This document shows positions 1 through 5,949 of a stretch of 12,938 nt of DNA, one piece after another. The notes beneath the pieces are model-generated. The model saw only the letters and a list, made by a program, of their open reading frames with translations. It did no database searches and had not been told where the DNA came from. How positions within the stretch are numbered: the first letter of the stretch is position 1; each line of letters opens with the position of its first letter. Made by a program: the position numbers and the translations under genes. The DNA is from an uncultured Bacteroides sp. Its GTDB lineage: Bacteria; Bacteroidota; Bacteroidia; Bacteroidales; Bacteroidaceae. The DNA lies in contig CAUHML010000091.1 in assembly GCA_959606905.1 (NCBI GenBank), forward strand, positions 1-12,938, given 5' to 3'.

Positions 1-33
1 GAATGTGCAATTACTGCAATAAAAATGATAGAT

Positions 34-68
34 TTTGCTTGGAGTTTACAAAAATAGTTGTACCTTTG
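34..68 (+). promoter_or_regulatory. Probable Bacteroidota-type promoter of the tRNA unit
   Basis: Positions 61-68 read TACCTTTG, an exact match to the TAnnTTTG -7 element used by the Bacteroidota primary sigma factor. A TTTG at 34-37 lies 23 nt upstream, slightly farther than the usual 19-21 nt; the adjacent TTGG at 39-42 would give 18 nt. Transcription would begin around position 73-76 and run through both tRNA genes. The assignment rests on motif match and position only. Confidence 0.7.
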
Positions 69-75
69 CATCGCA

Positions 76-122
76 ATTGAGAAACAAAGCTGCTTAAAGA
101 GAGATTTAAAGTAGTTCTCAAT
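76..122 (+). other. Leader hairpin upstream of tRNA-Tyr
   Basis: ATTGAGAA at 76-83 is the perfect inverted complement of TTCTCAAT at 115-122, closing a 31-nt loop in the tRNA precursor leader. It ends eight bases before the mature 5' end of tRNA-Tyr, so it could present the RNase P cleavage region. That role is inferred; only the base pairing is visible. Confidence 0.4.
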
Positions 123-129
123 AGCAAAA

Positions 130-212
130 GGGCAAATACCAGAGTGGCCAAATGGGGCAGACTGTAAATCTGCTGGCTTACGCCTTCGGTGGTTCGAATC
201 CATCTTTGCCCA
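130..212 (+). tRNA. tRNA-Tyr (anticodon GTA)
   Basis: An 83-nt class II tRNA. The acceptor stem pairs GGGCAAA (130-136) with TTTGCCC (205-211), followed by discriminator A212. The anticodon stem GCAGA/TCTGC encloses a loop with GTA at 164-166, which reads tyrosine codons. A long variable arm and the T-loop sequence GGTTCGAATCC are present. The 3' CCA is not encoded. It is cotranscribed with the glycine tRNA that begins 10 nt downstream. Confidence 0.97.
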
Positions 213-221
213 CAAAAAATT

Positions 222-294
222 GCGGAAGTAGCTCAGTTGATAGAGCATTAGCCTTCCAAGCTGAGGGTCGCGGGTTTGAGCCCCGTCTTCCGCT
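222..294 (+). tRNA. tRNA-Gly (anticodon TCC)
   Basis: A 73-nt class I tRNA. The acceptor stem pairs GCGGAAG (222-228) with CTTCCGC (287-293), with discriminator T294. The D-arm region contains AGCTCAGTTGATAGAGC. The seven-base anticodon loop CTTCCAA (253-259) carries TCC at 255-257, decoding GGA/GGG glycine codons. The T-arm is CGGGTTTGAGCCCCG. CCA is not encoded. It shares a promoter with tRNA-Tyr and is closed by a terminator six bases downstream. Confidence 0.97.
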
Positions 295-299
295 CTTCT

Positions 300-345
300 G
301 AAAATCAGATAGTTATCGCAAGATTTCTATCTGATTTTTGTTTTT
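300..345 (+). terminator. Intrinsic terminator of the tRNA unit
   Basis: AAAATCAGATAG at 301-312 pairs perfectly with CTATCTGATTTT at 327-338 (12 bp, 14-nt loop), and G300 can add a G-T pair. The stem runs into a T-rich tract (TGTTTTT to 345). This is a classical rho-independent terminator immediately after tRNA-Gly, and it isolates the tRNA unit from what follows. Confidence 0.92.
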
Positions 346-365
346 AGAGAATGCTGAATTTAGTG

Positions 366-390
366 TGGTTTAACCGAGTGAGTTAAACCA
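366..390. other. Short perfect hairpin downstream of the small secreted protein gene
   Basis: TGGTTTAAC (366-374) and GTTAAACCA (382-390) form a 9-bp perfect stem with a 7-nt loop. It lies in the 3' flank of the minus-strand gene ending at 428 and could limit its transcript, but no U-tract follows on either strand, so it is not a convincing intrinsic terminator. The loop sequence ACCGAGTGA partly recurs at 399-407 as ACCGAATGA. Confidence 0.4.
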
Positions 391-427
391 GGAAGTCAAC
401 CGAATGACGCAAAGCACAAATTCATGG

Positions 428-724
428 TTATTTAAATAAGATATTTCTGAGAATATCATCTAACCACGGCTCTTTCATCTTTTCCACAAAAACATCATTC
501 TTTAGTTGAAAAGCCTTTTTGTAAACACTCTGCATTTTCAAATTATAGCGCACCGTATCATAGCGGACTACTGACTGGTAAAATCCGGTATCAACAGCGA
601 CAATTTCATTTTCTATTCTCAATGTATCCTCAGCTGTATCGGAAACTCTTCCAGTCTCCATCTGTGCGAATGAAATGCAGCTACCTCCGATTAGAGCCAA
701 TAATGTTACCAATATTTTATTCAT
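428..724 (-). CDS. Small secreted hypothetical protein
   Basis: I do not recognise a family. The 98-residue product starts with a Sec signal peptide: MNK, then a hydrophobic stretch to about residue 18, then a cleavage-like SFAQ at about 18-21. This leaves a mature protein of about 77 residues in the periplasm or outside. The mature part is polar, with a short segment rich in D, T and Y around residues 44-60 and a basic C-terminal third. It has no transmembrane helix after the signal and no cysteine-based lipobox; the single early Cys16 lies inside the hydrophobic core. The ATG at 724 is preceded by a good -7 promoter element at 741-748, implying a very short leader. The overlapping plus-strand frame is judged a shadow because the signal peptide makes sense only on this strand. 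Confidence 0.7.
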   Translation of the reverse strand: MNKILVTLLALIGGSCISFAQMETGRVSDTAEDTLRIENEIVAVDTGFYQSVVRYDTVRYNLKMQSVYKKAFQLKNDVFVEKMKEPWLDDILRNILFK

Positions 725-740
725 ACGCTACTGTTTTCTA

Positions 741-748
741 CAAAGATA
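741..748 (-). promoter_or_regulatory. -7 promoter element for the small secreted protein gene
   Basis: On the minus strand this reads TATCTTTG, an exact TAnnTTTG match, 16 nt upstream of the ATG at 724. I see no good TTTG -33 box at the expected distance, so the promoter may be weak or dependent on an activator. The divergent regulator gene begins at 898, and the 173-bp interval holds both promoters. Confidence 0.5.
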
Positions 749-864
749 CAATATTCAAAGAACAAACATCTCTTTTACAAAAAAAATTCCATTATACCAT
801 AAACGCTTATAAGGCAACGCACACATTTGTATATCAAAGTTCAGTTTTAGTTAATAAAATTATG

Positions 865-872
865 TAAGTTTG
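865..872 (+). promoter_or_regulatory. -7 promoter element for the Crp/Fnr-type regulator gene
   Basis: TAAGTTTG at 865-872 matches TAnnTTTG and lies 25 nt before the ATG at 898, a normal distance for a short leader. The -33 region is poor; TTTT at 845-848 is the nearest T-rich candidate. Confidence 0.5.
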
Positions 873-897
873 TAAACGAATAAAAAGCTCCCCTCCA

Positions 898-1461
898 ATG
901 AACAACATCATTCATAAAATCAGGCAGATTTATCCGGTTTCCGAAGAAGCTCTTCAGGCATTGCTGATGAATATGCAGGTAAGACACTACCCTAAAGGAA
1001 CTTATATAGTACAAGCAGGAGTGACAGACCGTTTGGTTTATTTCATTGAGGAAGGGGTCACCCGTTCCGTATTTCATCACGATGGACAAGATACCACCAC
1101 TTGGTTCAGCCAGGAAGGTGATGTAACCTTCGGAATGGATTCACTGTACTATCAGCAGCCGTCAGTAGAAAGCATTGAAACTCTTTCGGACTGCAAAATC
1201 TACGTCATCCACATAGACAAGTTAAATGCTCTCTACGAAACATATATTGATATAGCCAACTGGGGCAGAATACTGCATCAGAACGTAAACAAAGAGCTCA
1301 GTCATATGTTTGTGGAAAGGCTCCAACTGCCTCCCAAAGAGCGGTATGAACAATTTAACCGCCGTTACCCCAGACTGATAAATCGGGTGAAGCTAAAATA
1401 TGTGGCAGCCTTCCTGGGTATTTCCATCTATACTCTCAGCCGGGTACGCGCAAAAAAATAG
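898..1461 (+). CDS. Crp/Fnr-family transcriptional regulator
   Basis: A 187-residue cytoplasmic regulator. Residues about 10-115 form the cyclic-nucleotide-binding-type beta-barrel, including the YPKGTYIVQAG segment at 31-41 and the EGDVTFGMDS region at 73-82. The FGE...RxS signature of cAMP-binding Crp is not present, so the ligand, if any, is not predicted to be cAMP. Residues about 116-140 are the dimer helix, and 160-187 form a short helix-turn-helix (LKYVAAFLGISIYTLSRVR). The protein ends right after the recognition helix, which is usual for the short Crp-like proteins of Bacteroidota, so it is not truncated. It may regulate the acyltransferase 100 nt downstream, but that gene has its own promoter-like element, so operon membership is uncertain. 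Confidence 0.9.
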   Translation: MNNIIHKIRQIYPVSEEALQALLMNMQVRHYPKGTYIVQAGVTDRLVYFIEEGVTRSVFHHDGQDTTTWFSQEGDVTFGMDSLYYQQPSVESIETLSDCKIYVIHIDKLNALYETYIDIANWGRILHQNVNKELSHMFVERLQLPPKERYEQFNRRYPRLINRVKLKYVAAFLGISIYTLSRVRAKK

Positions 1462-1470
1462 AAGATTGCC

Positions 1471-1498
1471 GTTCTTTTTTGCTTTTAAGCAAAAGAAC
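1471..1498. repeat. Bulged inverted repeat between regulator and acyltransferase genes
   Basis: GTTCTTTTTTGCTT at 1471-1484 and AAGCAAAAGAAC at 1487-1498 are inverted complements apart from two extra T residues in the left arm. The resulting stem-loop sits 9 nt after the regulator stop codon. There is no T-tract beyond it on the plus strand, so it may attenuate rather than end transcription. Function is not established. Confidence 0.4.
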
Positions 1499-1514
1499 TT
1501 CGCTTCGCATGGCG

Positions 1515-1522
1515 TATCTTTG
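1515..1522 (+). promoter_or_regulatory. -7 promoter element for the acyltransferase gene
   Basis: TATCTTTG at 1515-1522 is an exact TAnnTTTG match, with a predicted transcription start near 1530, upstream of the ATG at 1562. It supports separate expression of the acyltransferase and argues against a start inside the preceding regulator gene. The -33 region has no clear TTTG. Confidence 0.45.
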
Positions 1523-1561
1523 AGATCCGAAAACATTAACCAAACAACAGAAAAAAAACAG

Positions 1562-2716
1562 ATGTCGCACATTTCATCTTCTGCCTTTTCAGACACCAAA
1601 GCACATTATGACCTTCTCGACGGGCTCCGTGGCGTAGCAGCCTTGATGGTTATATGGTATCATATATTCGAAGGCTATGCTTTTGCCGGTGGTAGCATTA
1701 TCGAAACCTTCAACCACGGCTATTTAGCTGTAGATTTCTTCTTTATACTATCGGGATTCGTTATCGGGTATGCTTATGACGACCGTTGGGGCAGGAACCT
1801 CACAATGAAAAACTTCTTTAAACGGCGCCTGATACGTCTCCATCCGATGGTCATTATGGGAGCTGTCCTGGGTGCCATTACTTTCTGTCTTCAAGGATGC
1901 GTACAATGGGACGGAACACATATTGCCCTCTCCATGATTATGCTGTCCCTTCTTTGCACTATATTTTTTATTCCCGCAATGCCAGGTGCAGGTTATGAAG
2001 TCCGTGGTAATGGCGAAATGTTTCCTTTGAATGGTCCATGCTGGTCCTTGTTTTTTGAATATTTAGGCAACATCCTTTATGCCTTGTTTATCCACCGCTT
2101 ATCAAACAAAGCCCTTGCCGTACTGACAATATTGCTGGGAGTGGCATTGGCATCATTCGCCATTTTCGACATCTCCGGATACGGAAATATGGGGGTAGGC
2201 TGGACACTGGACGGAATAAACTTTGGCGGCGGATTGCTGAGGATGCTTTTTCCTTTCTCCATGGGCATGCTTTTGTCGCGCAACTTCAAGCCTATCAAGG
2301 TGAAAGGTGCTTTCTGGATATGTGCCATTGCATTGGTTACCTTGTTTTCAGTGCCCTACTTGGAAGGTGCAACACCGGTCTGTACAAATGGCATTTATGA
2401 AGCGTTCTGTGTAATCATCGCTTTTCCGGTTCTCGTCTGGTTAGGAGCTTCCGGTACCACAACGGATAAAAAATCGACCCAGATATGCAAGTTCCTGGGA
2501 GATATATCCTATCCAGTCTATGTGATACATTATCCATTTATGTACTTGTTCTATGCATGGCTCATCAAGAACCAGCTCTTCACGTTGGAGCAGACTTGGC
2601 AGGTTGCCTTGTGTGTTTACGCATGGAACATATTATTGGCTTATCTATGCTTAAAATTCTATGATGAACCGGTACGGAAATATCTGGCCAGACGCTTCTT
2701 GAGCAAAAAACAATAA
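1562..2716 (+). CDS. Membrane acyltransferase, acyltransferase-3 (OafA/YrhL-like) family
   Basis: The product, 384 residues from the chosen start, is an integral inner-membrane acyltransferase. This family transfers acyl groups, commonly acetyl, to surface sugars or other extracytoplasmic acceptors; the acceptor here is unknown. The N-terminal family signature LLDGLRGVAALMVIWYH lies at about residues 18-34 with the conserved His34. It is followed by GYLAVDFFFILSGFVIGY and the cytoplasmic RRLIRLHP segment, then several hydrophobic helices, and near the C-terminus the typical DISYPVYVIHYP motif. An open frame continues upstream to 1400, but that would overlap the regulator gene by about 60 bp and add an unrelated N-terminus. 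The ATG at 1562, right after an A-rich segment and 40 nt past a -7 element, fits the family N-terminus. No polysaccharide synthesis cluster surrounds it. Confidence 0.9.
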   Translation: MSHISSSAFSDTKAHYDLLDGLRGVAALMVIWYHIFEGYAFAGGSIIETFNHGYLAVDFFFILSGFVIGYAYDDRWGRNLTMKNFFKRRLIRLHPMVIMGAVLGAITFCLQGCVQWDGTHIALSMIMLSLLCTIFFIPAMPGAGYEVRGNGEMFPLNGPCWSLFFEYLGNILYALFIHRLSNKALAVLTILLGVALASFAIFDISGYGNMGVGWTLDGINFGGGLLRMLFPFSMGMLLSRNFKPIKVKGAFWICAIALVTLFSVPYLEGATPVCTNGIYEAFCVIIAFPVLVWLGASGTTTDKKSTQICKFLGDISYPVYVIHYPFMYLFYAWLIKNQLFTLEQTWQVALCVYAWNILLAYLCLKFYDEPVRKYLARRFLSKKQ

Positions 2717-2812
2717 ACAGTCCGTCACGGAGATTATGCTGATTCGCACAGATACAAATTCCCGATATAAATTCAATCTGCGCAAATCAGTATGATCTTT
2801 GTGGCGAACTGT
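2717..2812. terminator. Long imperfect inverted repeat, probable bidirectional terminator between convergent genes
   Basis: Two 37-nt arms, 2717-2753 and 2776-2812, are inverted complements at 29 of 37 positions, separated by a 22-nt loop. All eight differences are transitions. In plus-strand RNA five become G-U pairs and three A-C mismatches; in minus-strand RNA the reverse holds. The element begins right after the acyltransferase stop codon and its last base is the first base of the opposing gene's stop codon, so it fills the whole gap. Position suggests transcription termination for both genes, although no clean T-tract follows. The pattern resembles dispersed intergenic palindromes known in Bacteroidota genomes; I cannot confirm other copies here. 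Confidence 0.7.
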
Positions 2813-3177
2813 TATTCCAGATAAAGCGGTTCCACTACTTCCATCACATTCTCATGGAACCACTCATCCAATTTTGCCTCTACCTTATCCTTTATCTGTG
2901 GAGTGATGTATTTCTTCATTTTCTTATAAGCATAGATTGCAGCAAATCCCTTCCCTACCATAAAGACTTGTCCCAAGAGGTCTTCTATACCGGCAGGAAA
3001 CACAATGGCCACCAAAGCAATCATGATATTTGTCCTTTCACTCTCTGGAGTAGAATCAGCAGTCAGGACATAATAAGCTGTCAGTACGGGACGACCAGCT
3101 GCCCGACTACCTTTCTTTATATACTCCTCTACTTTAAGACGAATCTCGTCCATAGAAAAATTCATTTTCATATTCAT
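2812..3177 (-). CDS. YkvA/DUF1232-like small protein, degenerate
   Basis: A 121-residue protein. The layout resembles DUF1232 (YkvA) proteins: an amphipathic N-terminal helix (residues about 8-23), a segment RPVLTAYYVL (29-38) leading to a hydrophobic stretch (50-64), a second weakly hydrophobic segment (70-83), and a charged C-terminal helix with ITPQIKDKVEAKLDEWF (91-107), typical of this family in Bacteroides. The usual core motif around PIDLIPD is changed to FPAGIEDLLG (60-69), so the assignment is tentative. The function of the family is unknown; members are thought to be membrane-associated. On the minus strand GGAG (3181-3184) lies 3 nt before the ATG at 3177 and 9 nt before the in-frame ATG at 3171, so either could be the start. 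It is convergent with the acyltransferase gene. Confidence 0.65.
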   Translation of the reverse strand: MNMKMNFSMDEIRLKVEEYIKKGSRAAGRPVLTAYYVLTADSTPESERTNIMIALVAIVFPAGIEDLLGQVFMVGKGFAAIYAYKKMKKYITPQIKDKVEAKLDEWFHENVMEVVEPLYLE

Positions 3178-3244
3178 AATCTCCTCTTTTTATTTATTAG
3201 ACGCAGAAAGATGAAGTTTGGTTGCAAAAATCTGCAAATAACAT

Positions 3245-3283
3245 AAAAATAGTTCTGTGGAACAATCACAGCCCCACAGAACT
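3245..3283 (-). terminator. Intrinsic terminator of the glycoside hydrolase operon
   Basis: AGTTCTGTGG (3251-3260) and CCACAGAACT (3274-3283) form a perfect 10-bp stem with a 13-nt loop. On the minus strand the stem is followed by ATTTTTATG, giving a U-tract at 3245-3250. It lies about 86 nt beyond the stop codon of the GH116-like gene and marks the end of the operon. Confidence 0.85.
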
Positions 3284-3325
3284 CTCATAAAACCATCTAA
3301 TCTATACATGTAAATCTTACAATAC

Positions 3326-3345
3326 TACAAATTTCACAATTTGTA
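3326..3345. other. Small AT-rich hairpin in the operon 3' untranslated region
   Basis: TACAAATT (3326-3333) and AATTTGTA (3338-3345) form an 8-bp perfect stem with a 4-nt loop, 24 nt after the last stop codon of the operon and before the main terminator. In an AT-rich stretch this could be chance; if real it could protect the 3' end of the transcript. Confidence 0.3.
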
Positions 3346-3368
3346 TATAATCAAGAACCTTATCCAAA

Positions 3369-5945
3369 CTATAATTGAATTTCCTTACCGGAAACGATAC
3401 ATTTCTGTACATCTATTACCCCATATTTCACATCTATAAACGGCTTTCCTTCCTTAAGTCCAACATTACCAAAACCCGTTTCCGTAGACAAGAATGAAGT
3501 GAAATCATCTCCAATCCGCGAATCTATATACAAAATTTTGTCTACTGCATCATAGCGTATTCCCGTAAGGCCTTCTAGCATAGCATAACTGGCCATTGCA
3601 CGAGCATACCATGCTCCACACTCATATTCATTAAACGGATTACGAACACGACCATTATAACGATCACGGCAAGTTCTCACTATTTCAAGCCCTTTTTCCA
3701 CTTCTCCTTCAAACATAAGATGAGCAGCCACTTGATATTCAATTCCAGTCCACACTTCGTTACTGTATACAAAAGGCAATTTTAGCTTACCACCTTTCGG
3801 CCAGGTACAAAGTAATAATCCCCCATCCTCTCCCAATGCAAAGGTGGAACGTTGAGGGTTGACATGGTTACTTAAGCTCTTTTTAAAGTTATACTTATGG
3901 ACAGAAATCAAATGACTTTTTACTTTCAGACGATCGACCACCTCCGGCATTCCACATACCAATGTCATCCAAGAGCCCAATATTCCGTCAGACAAACAAC
4001 CTTTACCATACTGATATTTCGGACCTTCTTCTTGTAGGATTTTTAAAGCTTCTGGCGTATAATGGGTCACAAACGATTGGGCATCAACTGGGTCTGGAGC
4101 GTCCAATCCAGTCCATTGAATGTTCTGAATAAAATACTCTCCATCAAAAAGTTTGCTCTCCAAATATGCTTTACTTTTATTCATCAATTCTTCATAACGG
4201 GAAATATCATCGCCTACCGTTTTACCCATCAAGCAAATAGCTTGTAATGCTCCTACATAAAAACTGGTAATCATCCCATTCGCGCCCCAAAACTCTATAT
4301 CATACGTATTATGGTGAGGTTCTTCAACAGCTCCAACCTCTCTCGGATCCCAAGTACGGATACAATAATCCATACTTTTCTTCACAGCTGGATACATCAT
4401 CTTCAGCCAATTTATATCACCCATAATTCTCCATTCACGATATACCTTCATTATACCTCCTAATTGCCCATCTGCCGCCGAATGAAAATCATGGACAGTA
4501 GGACTGATAGGCAGATTCGTACGGAACACTTGATGTCCCCTTTTATCCTGGCTCACAAAAAATTCTGTTTCACGTAATGTACGTTCTAATTTTGGGAAAA
4601 GATGAGATACAGCTTGCGCATAATTCCAAACATGCGTGCATGAACCATGACAAGAGCCCCAATTATCATGACTTCCCTCCCAATTCCACATACGCCCATC
4701 GTATTGGCGAAGTACTGTAGTAGATTTCAATATACTCAAATTAGCAGCAACAGCCTCCTTAACTTCAGGTGGAAGAGTAGAATCATAGAAAGCATCAGTG
4801 AACAACTGAGTATTCTTTTTCAATGCATCATAATTATCCAACCAGTAGTTTGCAACATCTTGTATACTGCCAAACCTACTGCTATACCAAGGGCGGTAAT
4901 TCCCTTCAAAATTATTCTCATAAGTATAACAGTTACTCAATTCATCTGGACAAACTGGTGCATCAGGGATATCAGTATCTGTACGTGGGATTCCACCTAT
5001 TCGTTCTTGTGAATAAGGGACATGCCAAGCCATGTACAACCTTATATTACGAGTCTCACCAGGTGCTAAAGTAAACGGCACATATAACGAAGCTCCCACT
5101 GCTCCTTCCAAGCCTGCTGGATTCTCTTCCATTCTGCCCTCTTCCAAGTTATCCCAACAAATGCTCAATGGGTCGAACCAACCTCCACGAAACCAGTTAT
5201 GATTAACTACCGTCTGGGGATTGTCAGTATAAATCATAAAATCACCTTGACAGAAAGGTTCATTCTCTGTGCCTGTCTGTCTTAGAATGAATCCATTCTT
5301 TGCTGCATCTATATACGCTTTACCTCTACCCGGAGTTTGCATAAAATTCATACTATTATATGAAAAGACGGCTTGTACTTCCTCATTACTGGTATTATGA
5401 AACTCATATTCAAACCCAGCAACCGGTAGACTTGAATTATCTTCATCCGTTGGTATAAATGGATTCCAGGCAACCAGTTTCACATCTATAGGGACATTCT
5501 GATCTGCCAACTCTACCTCCGCAAAAGGGAAACGTGACTGGAAACTATACTCCTTAAACCGGGGCATTCCCCATGAGCCGCCGTCTCCACGGCTGGAATT
5601 AGGAGCACCAAATTTTTTCCATTCTGGAACCGGCCCTTCCAGAATGCGTGTACCATACTCATAACCTTTCACATGAATTGCAGCAAACATCGTTGGTTCA
5701 TTGAAAACATTCGGTCTATGACGTATAGACATATTACTCAATGCTCCTGTTCCTTCAATACAGAACATGCCCGTGCCTATACCTCCTATAGGGAAAGCTA
5801 TTTTACGCGTATATTCACCTATATACTTCTCATTATAGCCACGTTCAACCGCACTCTCATGATGCCAGCACCCTTGAAAAATCAGTGCACAAACTACCAG
5901 ACATATTAATAAATATTTCGTCATAAATACTGTATTTATTATCAT
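3369..5945 (-). CDS. GH116-like (DUF608) glycoside hydrolase, predicted lipoprotein
   Basis: An 858-residue enzyme related to family GH116 (beta-glucosidase/glucosylceramidase type; beta-D-arabinofuranosidase activity is also reported in the family). The N-terminus has a lipoprotein signal ending LIFQGC (21-26, lipidated Cys26). There is no acidic surface-export signal after the Cys, so a periplasmic position is favoured. Residues about 45-310 match the GH116 N-terminal beta-domain, starting with FPIGGIGTGMF (51-61). Residues about 385-800 form the (alpha/alpha)6 catalytic barrel. NTYDIEFWGANG (546-557) aligns with the acid/base region, pointing to Asp549. The nucleophile region reads DNWGSCHGSCTHVWNY (427-442) and lacks an obvious Glu where the glucosidases have one; Glu423 is nearby. 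The first ATG lies 4 nt after the GH20 stop; Met8 (5924) would give a more typical signal peptide. It is the last gene of the operon. Confidence 0.85.
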   Translation of the reverse strand: MIINTVFMTKYLLICLVVCALIFQGCWHHESAVERGYNEKYIGEYTRKIAFPIGGIGTGMFCIEGTGALSNMSIRHRPNVFNEPTMFAAIHVKGYEYGTRILEGPVPEWKKFGAPNSSRGDGGSWGMPRFKEYSFQSRFPFAEVELADQNVPIDVKLVAWNPFIPTDEDNSSLPVAGFEYEFHNTSNEEVQAVFSYNSMNFMQTPGRGKAYIDAAKNGFILRQTGTENEPFCQGDFMIYTDNPQTVVNHNWFRGGWFDPLSICWDNLEEGRMEENPAGLEGAVGASLYVPFTLAPGETRNIRLYMAWHVPYSQERIGGIPRTDTDIPDAPVCPDELSNCYTYENNFEGNYRPWYSSRFGSIQDVANYWLDNYDALKKNTQLFTDAFYDSTLPPEVKEAVAANLSILKSTTVLRQYDGRMWNWEGSHDNWGSCHGSCTHVWNYAQAVSHLFPKLERTLRETEFFVSQDKRGHQVFRTNLPISPTVHDFHSAADGQLGGIMKVYREWRIMGDINWLKMMYPAVKKSMDYCIRTWDPREVGAVEEPHHNTYDIEFWGANGMITSFYVGALQAICLMGKTVGDDISRYEELMNKSKAYLESKLFDGEYFIQNIQWTGLDAPDPVDAQSFVTHYTPEALKILQEEGPKYQYGKGCLSDGILGSWMTLVCGMPEVVDRLKVKSHLISVHKYNFKKSLSNHVNPQRSTFALGEDGGLLLCTWPKGGKLKLPFVYSNEVWTGIEYQVAAHLMFEGEVEKGLEIVRTCRDRYNGRVRNPFNEYECGAWYARAMASYAMLEGLTGIRYDAVDKILYIDSRIGDDFTSFLSTETGFGNVGLKEGKPFIDVKYGVIDVQKCIVSGKEIQL

Positions 5946-5949
5946 TTTT

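Noticed and set aside
130..294. tRNA genes as an attachment site for an integrated element
   Set aside because: No integrase gene, no direct repeat of a tRNA 3' end elsewhere in the window, and a terminator plus ordinary genes follow.
622..867. Plus-strand frame of 81 codons overlapping the small secreted protein gene
   Set aside because: It is antisense to a frame with a clear signal peptide and its own promoter element, and it runs into the promoter region of the regulator gene.
847..1089. Minus-strand frame of 80 codons overlapping the regulator gene
   Set aside because: It lies opposite a strong Crp/Fnr-type coding match and shows no signal peptide or family motif.
1400..1561. Upstream extension of the acyltransferase reading frame into the regulator gene
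   Set aside because: It would overlap the end of the Crp/Fnr-type gene in another frame, adds a sequence unlike acyltransferase N-termini, and a better ATG exists at 1562 after a -7 promoter element.
5923..5939. 17-bp palindrome ATAAATAC-T-GTATTTAT at the start of the GH116-like gene
   Set aside because: It has a single-base centre and very AT-rich arms in AT-rich DNA, and cannot form a normal hairpin loop without losing pairs; chance is a sufficient explanation.
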